A stretch of DNA of 64,000 bases from Sulfuritalea sp. (GTDB lineage Bacteria; Pseudomonadota; Gammaproteobacteria; Burkholderiales; Rhodocyclaceae). Where the stretch lies: contig JALNYT010000002.1 in assembly GCA_023229685.1 (NCBI GenBank), positions 682,001 to 746,000 on the forward strand, written 5' to 3'. Below, piece by piece: positions 7,510-16,593 of the stretch (position 1 is the first letter of the stretch; every line of letters starts with the position of its first letter). The position numbers and the translations under genes are program-made. The notes beneath the pieces are model-generated. The model saw nothing but the letters and a program-made list of their open reading frames with translations. It ran no database searches and had not been told where the DNA came from.

Positions 7510-8628
7510 CTACCAGCGGCGCGCGAGGTTGCTCATGTAGTTGGGCGGAAAGGCATCGATCGCGATCAGGGTCTGCGTCAGGACCTGGCGAGCTGTCTCT
7601 ACCGTCAGCGACAGGCAGAAGCTGCGGTCCTTCGGGCCGCCCGAGGTCAGGCCCACGAGGCGCCCTTCTGCATCTACCAGAGGCCCGCCGGAGACGCCCT
7701 GGTCGCAGTAGTTGGAGGAAACCAAGTAGGTCTGGCCGCCGCGATTGATGACGCCGAGTAGCGCGCCGGGCGAAAAGATCAGGCGACCGTCGGCGAAGCC
7801 GATGTTGAAGACGGGTGTTCCCTTGGCCAACTGACGGGCATCGCCCATGGCGGCCGGTTTGCCGTTGAGACCGGGAGCATGTACCACGCAGGCGTCCTCG
7901 GTGATGAGGAAGGCGGCCGCGGTGATCCGGGTCTTCTCCCTCGTGACGACGTTGATGGCGAACATCGGCCCCTTCAGCACGTTGGGCGCGACGACGTGGC
8001 AATTGGTCAGCAGTTTGTCGGGTTCGATCGCTACGCCGGTGCCGAAGCCGGCGCCGCCGATGACGAGATAGGTCGAGCCGGAGATCTTCATCAGGGTGTC
8101 CGCGTGCGGGGCTTCCGAGACCGGCTTCGGCAGGTTCTGCGGCTGCGCCGCCGGGGTCTTCTGCACCGAGGGGGGCACGGCCTCGCGGTCGGCTGCGAGG
8201 GGCAGCAGGGCGGCAATGTCCGCACTGACGACCGGGGGTTCCGCCATGCTCGTAGCAGCAGGCACGGCGGCAGGCGATGCCGGCAGGTCGGCAACGGGTT
8301 TTCCCGCCACGATATGGCGCCAGACTGGGTAGGCCGCGCCGACAATCAGCAGCAGGGCGAGCACCGGCCAGATCGAGCGCGCAGGTCTCGGCGCTTGCGC
8401 CGCCGCAGCCTGCCGGTCGCGCCTGCGGCGGTCATATGCCGCGCGCTGCCGCCTGTCGTTCAGTACATCGCGGGCATGCTGCAGGAAGGCGAGGCGATTG
8501 CGCCTTTCCTCGCTTTCCGGCTCCTGCTCCAGCGCCTGCCGGCGGGCCTCGAAAGCGCCTTGGATATCTTCTAGCGAGGCCTTGCTGGTGAGTCCGAGAA
8601 GTTCGTACAGGGACTGCTCTTCGGCCAT
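7510..8628 (-). CDS. Membrane-anchored trypsin-like serine protease with J-like N-terminus
   Basis: 372 residues in three parts. Residues 5-68 look like a DnaJ-type helical hairpin (LYELLGLTSKASLEDIQGAF ... DVLNDRRQRAAYD), but the HPD tripeptide needed to stimulate DnaK is absent. Residues 86-104 are a single membrane span. After a Pro/Ala linker, residues 185-345 are a trypsin/DegP-like protease with H211 (LTNCHVV), D245 (TEDACVV) and S313 (DQGVSGGPLV), so the catalytic triad is intact. Topology would put the J-like part in the cytoplasm and the protease in the periplasm. No PDZ domain follows, unlike DegP. Confidence 0.85.
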   Translation of the reverse strand: MAEEQSLYELLGLTSKASLEDIQGAFEARRQALEQEPESEERRNRLAFLQHARDVLNDRRQRAAYDRRRRDRQAAAAQAPRPARSIWPVLALLLIVGAAYPVWRHIVAGKPVADLPASPAAVPAATSMAEPPVVSADIAALLPLAADREAVPPSVQKTPAAQPQNLPKPVSEAPHADTLMKISGSTYLVIGGAGFGTGVAIEPDKLLTNCHVVAPNVLKGPMFAINVVTREKTRITAAAFLITEDACVVHAPGLNGKPAAMGDARQLAKGTPVFNIGFADGRLIFSPGALLGVINRGGQTYLVSSNYCDQGVSGGPLVDAEGRLVGLTSGGPKDRSFCLSLTVETARQVLTQTLIAIDAFPPNYMSNLARRW

Positions 8629-8693
8629 AGCCTACGCTTTGCGCGGCGGCGCTTCCGCTTCGGGGGCAGGCAATTCCCCTGCGCAGGCCGACG

Positions 8694-10235
8694 TCAATGC
8701 CTGTGCTCCGGCTCGTGGTGGTGGATCGGGCCGATCCCCTCGTGGGCAACGCCGTGGGCCGCCGCCGCCTGGGCGTGGAGGCCGGAGCGGAGTTCGTCGT
8801 GGATATGCGGGTTGTGGTGCACGAGCTGCGGCATTAGGGACCCGACCACCATGCCGATGGCGCTGGCGATGAGGCCGGCGAGCTGGGCCGGCACGAAGGG
8901 ATCGTCGGGGCCCGCGACCAGGATCGACAGCCAGACCGAGACGCCGAGAAAGATCGACACCAGCGCACCCTGGTTGGTGGCCCGCCGCCAATAGACGCCG
9001 CACAGCAGCGGGATGAAGGCGCTCACCAGGGTGACCTGGTAAGCGTTCTCCACCATCTTGAAAATGCTGGCCTTGGAATACATCGCGTAGAGGGTGACCA
9101 GAATGGTGAAGGTCAGGGTGACGACGCGCATCGTGCGCAGCAGCTTGCGGTCCGACATGTGGCTCATCATGGGCCTCAGGATGTTCTCGGTGAAGGTGAC
9201 CGAGGGCGCCAGCAGGGTGGCCGAGGCGCAGCTCTTGATGGCCGAGAGGAGCGCGCCGAAGAACATTACCTGGGCGAACACCGGCACCTCGGGTCTCAGG
9301 ATCAGGCGCGGCAGGATGAGTTGGGTATCCTTGGCATCGCCGGAAGCCATCAGTTCCGCAACCATCTGCGGATCGATCAGGGTGGCCGAATAGGCCAGGA
9401 ACATCGGCACGAAGGCGAACAGGAAGTAGAGGCTGCCGCCCAGCACGGAGCCCCAGACGGCGATCTTTTCCGTCTTCGCCGACTGCACGCGCTGGAACAC
9501 GTCCTGCTGCGGGATCGAGCCGAGCATCATGGTGATCCAGGCGGCGAAAAAGCCGATGACTTCCTTGAGGTCGAGGGCCGGCCAGAAGGAAAGCTTGCCC
9601 GACTGGGCTGCGTGCTCGACCACCGCACCGACGCCGCCGACCATGCCGGAGATCGAGCCGCCGATGTAGAGCATGCCGATGCAGATGATGACCATCTGCA
9701 GCAGATCGGTGATCGCCACCGCCCACATGCCGCCGAAAATCGTGTAAACGAGGATGGTGGCAGAGCCGATCCACATGCCGGCAACGACGGAGATGTCACC
9801 GCCCGAAACGATGTTGAAAACCAGGCCCAGGGCACTGATCTGGGCGCCGACCCAGCCCAGATAGGAGAGCACGATGGCCAGGGTGGTGAGCACCTCGACG
9901 CTGCGGCCGAAGCGCTTCTTGTAGAAGTCGCCGATGGTCAGCAGGTTCATTCGATAGAGCGGGGCGGCGAAGAACAGGCCCACCAGTATCAGGCACAGCG
10001 ACGAGCCGAAGGGATCGGCGACCACGCCATGCAGGCCCTCCTTGAGGAAGGTGGCGGGAATGCCGAGCACCGTTTCGGAGCCGAACCAGGTGGCGAACAC
10101 CGTGGCCGTGACCATGTAGAAGGGCAGGTGGCGTCCGGCGACGGCGAAGTCCTTGGTGTTGTGCACCCGCGTGGCGGCGTAGAGGCCGATGGCGACGGAG
10201 ATGATCCAGTAGATGATGACGAACCAGAGCAGCAT
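8694..10235 (-). CDS. Sodium:solute symporter
   Basis: 513 residues with about 13 membrane segments, the SSS (TC 2.A.21) layout. N-terminal ATRVHNTKDFAVAGRHLPF and the FATWFGSETVLGIPA segment are typical of this family. The substrate cannot be told from sequence. The C-terminal 40 residues are histidine-rich (HHNPHIHDE, HHHEPEHRH) and cytoplasmic by topology, which might bind metal; this is an inference. It ends 65 bases before the protease gene start and begins 23 bases after the ubiB stop on the same strand. Confidence 0.92.
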   Translation of the reverse strand: MLLWFVIIYWIISVAIGLYAATRVHNTKDFAVAGRHLPFYMVTATVFATWFGSETVLGIPATFLKEGLHGVVADPFGSSLCLILVGLFFAAPLYRMNLLTIGDFYKKRFGRSVEVLTTLAIVLSYLGWVGAQISALGLVFNIVSGGDISVVAGMWIGSATILVYTIFGGMWAVAITDLLQMVIICIGMLYIGGSISGMVGGVGAVVEHAAQSGKLSFWPALDLKEVIGFFAAWITMMLGSIPQQDVFQRVQSAKTEKIAVWGSVLGGSLYFLFAFVPMFLAYSATLIDPQMVAELMASGDAKDTQLILPRLILRPEVPVFAQVMFFGALLSAIKSCASATLLAPSVTFTENILRPMMSHMSDRKLLRTMRVVTLTFTILVTLYAMYSKASIFKMVENAYQVTLVSAFIPLLCGVYWRRATNQGALVSIFLGVSVWLSILVAGPDDPFVPAQLAGLIASAIGMVVGSLMPQLVHHNPHIHDELRSGLHAQAAAAHGVAHEGIGPIHHHEPEHRH

Positions 10236-10258
10236 CGGAACTCCTTATCCTCCGATCA

Positions 10259-11797
10259 CTATCGGAGCACGGCAAACGTCAATGCAGCAGCGGCCACAAC
10301 CAGCGCCAGCCACAGCAGGTGGCGCAAGCTGCGCATTTCCGCGGCCAGGTTCTCCAGTTCGAGATTGGGCGCCGGCGACGCCGTGGCGCTAAGCGCTTGA
10401 TGCACCAGCCGGGGCAAGGTCGGCAGCAACTTGGCCCAGTTCGAAGCCTCGCGCTTGATGTTGTTCTCCAGGGCCTGCCAGCCCAGTTGCTCTTTCATCC
10501 AGCGTTCCAGAAAGGGCAGGGCGGTCTGCCACAGATCGAGGTCGGGATCGAGATCGCGGCCGAGGCCCTCGATATTGAGCAGGGTCTTTTGCAGCAGCAC
10601 CAGTTGCGGCTGTACTTCGACATTGAACTGGCGCGAGGTCTGGAACAGGCGCAGCAGGACGCGGCCGAGCGAGATTTCCTTCAGCGGCCGGTCGAAGAAC
10701 GGCTCGCAGACGGAGCGGATAGCCGCCTCGAATTCATCGACGCGGGTGCCCTTGGGCGCCCAGCCGGATTCGATGTGCACTTCGGCGACGCGCTTGTAGT
10801 CGCGATGGAAGAAGGCGAGGAAATTCTGCGCCAGATAGTTCTTGTCCACATCCGACAGGGTGCCGACGATGCCGAAATCCAGCGCGATGTAGCAGCCCTT
10901 GCGCACGCCCTCAGTGACGACGAAGATGTTGCCGGGATGCATGTCGGCGTGAAAGAAGCCGTCGCGAAAGACCTGGGTGAAAAAAATCTCGACGCCAGCG
11001 CGGGCCAGACGCGGAATATCCACGCCTTTTTCACGCAAGGTGTCGACCTGCGAAATCGTCGTGCCATGCATGCGCTCCATGACCATCACGCTTTGCGTGC
11101 ACCAGTCCCAATGCACTTCGGGCAGCATCAGCAGGTCAGAACCCTCGAAATTGCGCCGCAGCTGCGAGCAGTTGGCCGCCTCGCGCATCAGGTCCAGCTC
11201 GTAGTGCAGGTACTTGTCGAACTCGGCCACCACTTCGCGCGGCTTGAGCCGTCGGCCGTCGGCCCAGAGGGTTTCCAGCAGGCTGGCGGCGACCTGCAGC
11301 AGAGCGATGTCGTGCTCGATCACGGGTTGGATGCCAGGCCGCAGGATCTTCACCGCGACTTCGCGGCCGTCCGGGAGCACCGCAAAATGCACCTGCGCCA
11401 CCGAGGCCGAGGCCACCGGTTCGCGGTCGAATTTGGCGAAGACCTGATCCACCGGCTTGCCGTAGGCCTTCTCCAGTTCGGCGATGGCCAGCTCCGATGA
11501 AAACGGCGGCACGCGATCCTGCAGCTTCGCCAGCTCGTCGGCGATATCCAGCGGCAGCAGGTCACGCCGGGTCGACAGCAACTGGCCAAACTTGACGAAA
11601 ATCGGTCCCAGAGCTTCGAGCGCCTGCCGCAGGCGCACGGCGCGCGGCGCCGACAGATCGCGCCAGAACATCAGCCGCTGCGTCGCCTGGATGGCGCGCG
11701 CCCAGAAGCCGAGCTCGAGCTCGTGTTCGAGGATCAGACTGTCAAGCCCGTAGAGGTAGGCAACACGGGCGATACGGATCAGGCGGAAGATGCGCAA
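10259..11797 (-). CDS. ubiB: Atypical kinase/ATPase for ubiquinone biosynthesis
   Basis: 512 residues, family length for UbiB. The KxGQ motif (FVKFGQLLSTRRDLLP), alanine-rich loop ASASVAQVH, HADMHPGNIFV and LDFGIVG metal-binding motif are all present, followed by a C-terminal hydrophobic anchor (LLWLALVVAAAALTFAVL). UbiB is an ATPase needed for aerobic ubiquinone synthesis at the inner membrane. It is transcribed divergently from argS across a 71-base gap. Its accessory partner ubiK is at 26135-26395. Confidence 0.95.
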   Translation of the reverse strand: MRIFRLIRIARVAYLYGLDSLILEHELELGFWARAIQATQRLMFWRDLSAPRAVRLRQALEALGPIFVKFGQLLSTRRDLLPLDIADELAKLQDRVPPFSSELAIAELEKAYGKPVDQVFAKFDREPVASASVAQVHFAVLPDGREVAVKILRPGIQPVIEHDIALLQVAASLLETLWADGRRLKPREVVAEFDKYLHYELDLMREAANCSQLRRNFEGSDLLMLPEVHWDWCTQSVMVMERMHGTTISQVDTLREKGVDIPRLARAGVEIFFTQVFRDGFFHADMHPGNIFVVTEGVRKGCYIALDFGIVGTLSDVDKNYLAQNFLAFFHRDYKRVAEVHIESGWAPKGTRVDEFEAAIRSVCEPFFDRPLKEISLGRVLLRLFQTSRQFNVEVQPQLVLLQKTLLNIEGLGRDLDPDLDLWQTALPFLERWMKEQLGWQALENNIKREASNWAKLLPTLPRLVHQALSATASPAPNLELENLAAEMRSLRHLLWLALVVAAAALTFAVLR

Positions 11798-11868
11798 GGG
11801 GGGCTGGGGCGGAGAAGAAACGGGAAGTATAATTCACAGCTTACCGAAAGACCCTGCGTACTCTTGAT

Positions 11869-13647
11869 ATGGCTGTATCCAGCGCACCTACCCGCATCGC
11901 CTTCGATGTCCGTCAGCATTTGTCCGGCTTGCTACGCAGCGCACTCGCCAGCGTAGCGCCCGCACAGGGCCAAACCGAAATCATCCTCGAACGCCCCAAG
12001 CAGGCGAATCACGGCGACTTTGCCAGCAATCTGGCGATGCAGCTGGCGCGCGAGCTGAAAACCAATCCGCGCCAGATCGCCGAGCGCCTGGTGCGCGAAT
12101 TGCCGTCCTCGCCCCATGTGACGAAAGTAGAAATTGCCGGCGCCGGCTTCATCAACTTCACCCTGACACCTGCAGCCAGGACGGCAGTGGTTGCCGCGGT
12201 GCTCGCCGCAGGACACGGCTTCGGCCGCGGTCCGGCGAGGTCCGGCAAGGCGGCACGTCGGCTGCAGGTCGAGTTCGTTTCCGCCAATCCTACCGGTCCG
12301 CTGCATGTCGGCCATGGTCGGGGTGCGGCGTATGGCGCCAGCCTGGCCTCGCTGCTGGCGTTCGCCGGCTATGACGTGACGCGCGAGTATTACGTCAATG
12401 ACGCCGGCCGCCAGATGGACATCCTCGCCGTTTCCGCCTGGCTGCGCTATCTGGAACTGTTCGATGAAATCGTGCCCTTTCCGCCCAACGCCTATCAGGG
12501 CGGCTATGTGCGCGAGATGGCGGAACAGATCAAGCTGGCTCACGGCGACCGCTACGTGCATCCGGCCGAAGCCGTGCTGGCCTGCGTGCTCCCCGATGTA
12601 AGCAGCGACGAAGACCTCGAGGCCCGGCTCGACGGCCTGATCCTTGCCGGCAAGGATCTGCTGGGCGAGGACTGGTTGTACGTTCACGGCCATGTGCTGA
12701 ACGAGCAACTGACGGATTGCCGCGCCGATCTCGAAGAGTTCGGCGTGCATTTCGATGTCTGGTTCTCCGAGCGCAGCCTCTACGACACGGGGATGGTGGC
12801 GCGGGCCGTGGCGGCACTGGAAAAATCCGGCCACATCTACCTGCAGGATGGCGCCAAGTGGTTCAACTCCAAGGCCTTCGGCGACGAGAAGGACCGTGTG
12901 GTCCAGCGTGACAATGGCCTTTACACTTACTTCGCATCCGATATTGCCTATCACCTGAACAAGTTCGAGCGCGGCTTCGACAAGGTGATTGACGTCTGGG
13001 GCGCCGATCATCACGGCTACATTTCGCGGGTCAAGGGGGCACTGAGCGCCTCGGGGGCCGATGCCGACCGGCTGGATGTGACGCTGGTGCAGTTTGTCAG
13101 CCTGTTCCGCGACGGCCACAAGGTCTCGATGTCCACCCGCTCCGGCGAGTATGTGACGCTGCGCCAGTTGCGCGAGGAAGTCGGCAATGACGCCTGCCGC
13201 TTCTTCTACATGTTGCGAAAATGCGATCAGGCGCTGGATTTCGACCTCGATCTGGCGAAGTCGGAGAGCAATGACAACCCGGTGTACTACGTGCAGTACG
13301 CCCATGCCCGAATCTGCTCGGTGCTGGCGCAGTGGGACGGTGATCAGGCGGCGCTGGCTCAGACCGATCTGGCGCCACTGCTGCATGAGCGCGAATTTGC
13401 ACTGTGCGCGCGGCTGGCCGAGTTCCCCGAGCTGATCCAGCAGGCGGCGCGCGACTATGCGCCGCACGCGCTGGCTTTTTACCTCAAGGATCTGGCCGGC
13501 GATTTTCATAGCTGGTACAACGCCGAGCGGCTGCTGGTCGACGATCAGCCGACCCGCCTGGCGCGCCTGGCGCTGGCCCTGGCAACGCGGCAGGTGCTGC
13601 AAAATGGTCTTTCCCTGCTGGGGGTTTCACAACCGGTGAGCATGTGA
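11869..13647 (+). CDS. argS: Arginyl-tRNA synthetase
   Basis: 592 residues, class Ia synthetase charging tRNA-Arg. The N-terminal additional domain precedes the HIGH-equivalent PTGPLHVGHGRGA; the KMSKS-equivalent is DGHKVSMSTRSGEYVTL, and the C-terminal anticodon-binding DALR domain ends the protein. The N-terminal methionine is followed by AVSSAPTRIAF. It is the first gene of a plus-strand set argS-SPOR-dsbA-SDR-cobalamin-binding protein with gaps of 1-9 bases or overlaps. Confidence 0.97.
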   Translation: MAVSSAPTRIAFDVRQHLSGLLRSALASVAPAQGQTEIILERPKQANHGDFASNLAMQLARELKTNPRQIAERLVRELPSSPHVTKVEIAGAGFINFTLTPAARTAVVAAVLAAGHGFGRGPARSGKAARRLQVEFVSANPTGPLHVGHGRGAAYGASLASLLAFAGYDVTREYYVNDAGRQMDILAVSAWLRYLELFDEIVPFPPNAYQGGYVREMAEQIKLAHGDRYVHPAEAVLACVLPDVSSDEDLEARLDGLILAGKDLLGEDWLYVHGHVLNEQLTDCRADLEEFGVHFDVWFSERSLYDTGMVARAVAALEKSGHIYLQDGAKWFNSKAFGDEKDRVVQRDNGLYTYFASDIAYHLNKFERGFDKVIDVWGADHHGYISRVKGALSASGADADRLDVTLVQFVSLFRDGHKVSMSTRSGEYVTLRQLREEVGNDACRFFYMLRKCDQALDFDLDLAKSESNDNPVYYVQYAHARICSVLAQWDGDQAALAQTDLAPLLHEREFALCARLAEFPELIQQAARDYAPHALAFYLKDLAGDFHSWYNAERLLVDDQPTRLARLALALATRQVLQNGLSLLGVSQPVSM

Positions 13648-13648
13648 C

Positions 13649-14305
13649 ATGAGCAAATTTGACAGGACCAGCGACAAAACCTCGCGGGCGGCGTCGAACG
13701 GACGGGGGCCGCAGAAGAACAGCAGCGGCGGAACGCTGCTCGGCATCTTCATTGGCCTCGTCGTCGGCGTATCGATCGCTTTCGGCGTGGTCTGGTATCT
13801 CAACAAGTCGCCGTCGCCGTTCCAGAACAAATACGAAGGCGCACCCAAGACCGAGAAGGACAAGCCCGCGATCGGCGCCAGTGGCGCCCAAACGCCCGCC
13901 CCGCTGCCGGGCAAACCCGGCGACAAGCCCGCCGAGCACCAGCGTTTCGAGTTCTACGGCATTCTCGAAGGCAACAAGCAGCCCAGCACGCCCGGTGCTG
14001 CCGCGCCGGCTGCGGCGTCGCCCGGGGTTCCCGCTACACCCGGGGTCGAGGTGAAACCGGCGCCCAGCAAAATCTTTTATCTTCAGGTGGGCGCTTTTCA
14101 AAAGGCGGCTGATGCCGACAATCTCAAGGCCAAGCTGGCGCTCACCGGGCTGGAAGCCAGCGTGCAGGAGGTCAGCGTTCCAGAGAAGGGCACCATGCAT
14201 CGGGTGCGCGTCGGCCCCTTCCGCGACCCCGAGGAAATGAACCGGGCGCGCACCCTGCTGTCCCAAAGCGGAGTGCAGGGCACGGTCATCAAACAGAAGG
14301 AATAG
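13649..14305 (+). CDS. SPOR-domain protein (FtsN-like)
   Basis: 218 residues: basic cytoplasmic tail, one membrane span at 28-50, a long Pro/Ala/Gly-rich periplasmic linker, and a C-terminal SPOR domain from about residue 140 (IFYLQVGAFQKAADADNLKA ... RVRVGPFRD). SPOR domains bind denuded septal peptidoglycan, so this is the betaproteobacterial FtsN-like division protein commonly found between argS and dsbA. It starts one base after the argS stop. Confidence 0.92.
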   Translation: MSKFDRTSDKTSRAASNGRGPQKNSSGGTLLGIFIGLVVGVSIAFGVVWYLNKSPSPFQNKYEGAPKTEKDKPAIGASGAQTPAPLPGKPGDKPAEHQRFEFYGILEGNKQPSTPGAAAPAAASPGVPATPGVEVKPAPSKIFYLQVGAFQKAADADNLKAKLALTGLEASVQEVSVPEKGTMHRVRVGPFRDPEEMNRARTLLSQSGVQGTVIKQKE

Positions 14306-14314
14306 GAGGCGGCG

Positions 14315-14956
14315 ATGAGGGCATGGCGTGGATTTCTGGCGACAGTTCTGGCAACGATTGGCTTGTGCCTGGCGCTTGGTGCAGGTGCGGCGGAACTGAA
14401 GGAAGGCCGTGATTTTCGCGAGATCAGCCCGCCGCTGGCACCCGACAAGACCAGGATCGAAGTCACCGAATTCTTCTGGTACGGCTGTCCGCATTGCTTC
14501 GATTTCGAGCCGGTACTGGCGGCGTGGGTGAAGAACCTGCCCGCCGACGTCAGCTTCCGCCGCGTGCCGACGATATTCCCCAACAACAAATGGGCGCCGG
14601 GCGCCAGGCTTTACTACACGCTGGAGGCCATGAACCTGCTGGAGAAATTGCACAGCGAGGTTTTCAAGGCGATACACGTCGAGCGCCAGCGTCTCGACAA
14701 CGAAAAAATCCTGTTCGAATGGGTGGCGAAAAAGGGCGTCGATCCGAAAAGGTTCAGCGAGACCTGGTCCTCCTTCGGCGTGCAGAGTCGCGTCCAGCAG
14801 GCCAAAGAACTTTCCCAGGCTGCGGGCCTGGAAGGCGTTCCCGCGGTGATGGTGCACGGCAAATATCTGGCGCTGACGCCGGGCACCTACCAGGAACTGG
14901 TCGCCAACATCGACCAGTTGGTCGCACGGGTCCGCGCCGAATCCGTCAAGAAATAG
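14315..14956 (+). CDS. dsbA: Periplasmic thiol:disulfide oxidoreductase DsbA
   Basis: 213 residues with a signal peptide ending about residue 25 (LGAGAAEL). The thioredoxin-fold active site is CPHC at 58-61 in FFWYGCPHC, and the cis-proline loop is GVPAVMVHG. DsbA introduces disulfides into exported proteins and is relevant to c-type cytochrome maturation in this cytochrome-rich genome. Its TAG stop overlaps the GTG start of the next gene by one base. Confidence 0.95.
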   Translation: MRAWRGFLATVLATIGLCLALGAGAAELKEGRDFREISPPLAPDKTRIEVTEFFWYGCPHCFDFEPVLAAWVKNLPADVSFRRVPTIFPNNKWAPGARLYYTLEAMNLLEKLHSEVFKAIHVERQRLDNEKILFEWVAKKGVDPKRFSETWSSFGVQSRVQQAKELSQAAGLEGVPAVMVHGKYLALTPGTYQELVANIDQLVARVRAESVKK

Positions 14957-15717
14957 TGCGTGTCTTCCTGACCGGCGCATCGAGCGGCATTGGCGAGGCG
15001 CTGGCCCGCCATTACGCAGCGGCGGGCGCCAGGTTGGGACTCGCGGCGCGTCGTCAGGACCGACTTTCCGTTCTGGCCGCAGCACTCCCCGGCGAACACG
15101 CCTGCTACCCGCTCGATGTCGCCGATGCAGCGGCGCTGACGGCCGCCGCCGCCGATTTCATCGCTCGCTGTGGCTGCCCCGACATCGTCATCGCCAACGC
15201 CGGCATCTCGGTCGGAACCGTGGCGGACCAAGCCGATGATCTGCCCGCGTTCCGCCGCGTCCTGGAAACCAACGTGCTTGGCATGGCGCAGACCTTCCAG
15301 CCCTTCATCGCGGCCATGAAGGCACGCGGCAGCGGCCGCCTGGTGGGCATCGCGTCGGTGGCCGGCATCCGCGGCCTGCCGGGGGCGGGCGCCTATTCGG
15401 CCTCGAAGGCAGCGACCATCGCCTACCTGGAAGCCCTGCGTGTCGAATTGCGCGGCAGCGGCATCAAGGTGGTTACCATAGCGCCAGGCTATATCGCAAC
15501 GCCGATGACGGCGGCGAACCGCTATCCGATGCCCTTTATGCTCGCGGCCGGCGAGGCGGCCCGCCGCTTCGCCCGCGCCATCGAACGCGGCACCAGTTAC
15601 ACGGTGATTCCCTGGCAGATGGGGATCGTGGCGAAACTGATGCGCCTGCTGCCCAACCCCCTGTTCGACGCCCTGTTCGCCCGCGCCGGACGGAAACCAC
15701 GCGGCCTCGATCTGTAA
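14956..15717 (+). CDS. Short-chain dehydrogenase/reductase
   Basis: 253 residues. Classical SDR: TGASSGIG cofactor motif at 6-13, NAGIS, catalytic serine in GIASVAG and YSASK for Tyr/Lys. The C-terminal part (SYTVIPWQMGIVAKLMRLLP) is hydrophobic, suggesting membrane association as in lipid-acting SDRs. The GTG start shares a G with the dsbA TAG stop, and its own stop overlaps the next ATG (TAATG), so the three genes are translationally coupled. Substrate unknown. Confidence 0.9.
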   Translation: MRVFLTGASSGIGEALARHYAAAGARLGLAARRQDRLSVLAAALPGEHACYPLDVADAAALTAAAADFIARCGCPDIVIANAGISVGTVADQADDLPAFRRVLETNVLGMAQTFQPFIAAMKARGSGRLVGIASVAGIRGLPGAGAYSASKAATIAYLEALRVELRGSGIKVVTIAPGYIATPMTAANRYPMPFMLAAGEAARRFARAIERGTSYTVIPWQMGIVAKLMRLLPNPLFDALFARAGRKPRGLDL

Positions 15718-16508
15718 TGCTGGTCGACGCTTTGGGGCGGCAGCATCAGCCGTTTGCCGGCATGCCGCGCATCGTCAGCCTGGTACCCAGCCTGACCGAA
15801 CTCGTCTGCGACCTCGGCCTGGCTGATTGCCTGGTCGGCCGCACCGGCTTCTGCGTCCATCCTCGTGAAGTGCTACGGCATATTCCCAAGGTCGGCGGCA
15901 CCAAGGACGTCAAACTGGACCGGGTCAGACAACTCGCGCCGACCCATCTGATCGCCGACATCGACGAGAACCGGCGCGAGGCGGTGGAGGCCATGATGCA
16001 GTTCGTGCCGCAGGTGGTCGTCGTGCATCCGCAAATCGTGGATGACAATCTGGCCCTGTATGCGCTGCTTGGTGGAATTTTTGGTCGCGAAGTCGAAGCC
16101 GCGCGACTCGCGGCGGAGTTCTCCGCGGCACGCCGGTACCTGAGCACCGTGACCGCGACACTGCCCCGCGAGGCCGTGCTCTATCCGATCTGGCGCGAGC
16201 CCTGGATGACTGTCAGGCGGGACACCTACATTGCCGCCATGCTGTGCGCCGCGGGCTGGGACACGCTTCCGGCCGAAGCTCCGGCGCGCTTTCCGGAATT
16301 CGCATGGGATGCACCGTGGCTGACCGCTATTGTGCGTGTGCTGCTGCCATCGGAACCCTATGCTTTCACGGATCGGGACATGGTCGAGGTGGGTGAACTG
16401 GCGCAACGGCCGGTCAACCGCGTCGATGGCGAAATGCTGTCGTGGTATGGCAGTCGCGCCATCGCCGGCTTGCGCTATCTGGCGGACCTGCGGCGGCAAA
16501 CCGCCTGA
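15717..16508 (+). CDS. Cobalamin-binding protein, BtuF-like (helical backbone receptor)
   Basis: 263 residues of the TroA/BtuF superfamily. PRIVSLVPSLTELVCDLGLAD, VGRTGFCVHP and VGGTKDVKLDRVRQLAPTHLI are the conserved N-lobe features of BtuF-type binding proteins. Unlike BtuF there is no signal peptide and no BtuCD permease nearby, so it may act in the cytoplasm in metal or corrinoid handling. That is inference. Coupled to the SDR by TAATG overlap. Confidence 0.8.
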   Translation: MLVDALGRQHQPFAGMPRIVSLVPSLTELVCDLGLADCLVGRTGFCVHPREVLRHIPKVGGTKDVKLDRVRQLAPTHLIADIDENRREAVEAMMQFVPQVVVVHPQIVDDNLALYALLGGIFGREVEAARLAAEFSAARRYLSTVTATLPREAVLYPIWREPWMTVRRDTYIAAMLCAAGWDTLPAEAPARFPEFAWDAPWLTAIVRVLLPSEPYAFTDRDMVEVGELAQRPVNRVDGEMLSWYGSRAIAGLRYLADLRRQTA

Positions 16509-16593
16509 CGGGGCGCCGCTGCGCGCAACGACGCCGGATGATCGGCCGCCGACCCCGGTATGCCTTGGTCCGCGCGGCCGAATTGCGAGTTGC

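Noticed and set aside
11932..13602. A 556-codon open frame on the minus strand opposite argS
   Set aside because: Antisense shadow of a well-supported synthetase; no ribosome binding site or recognisable domain.
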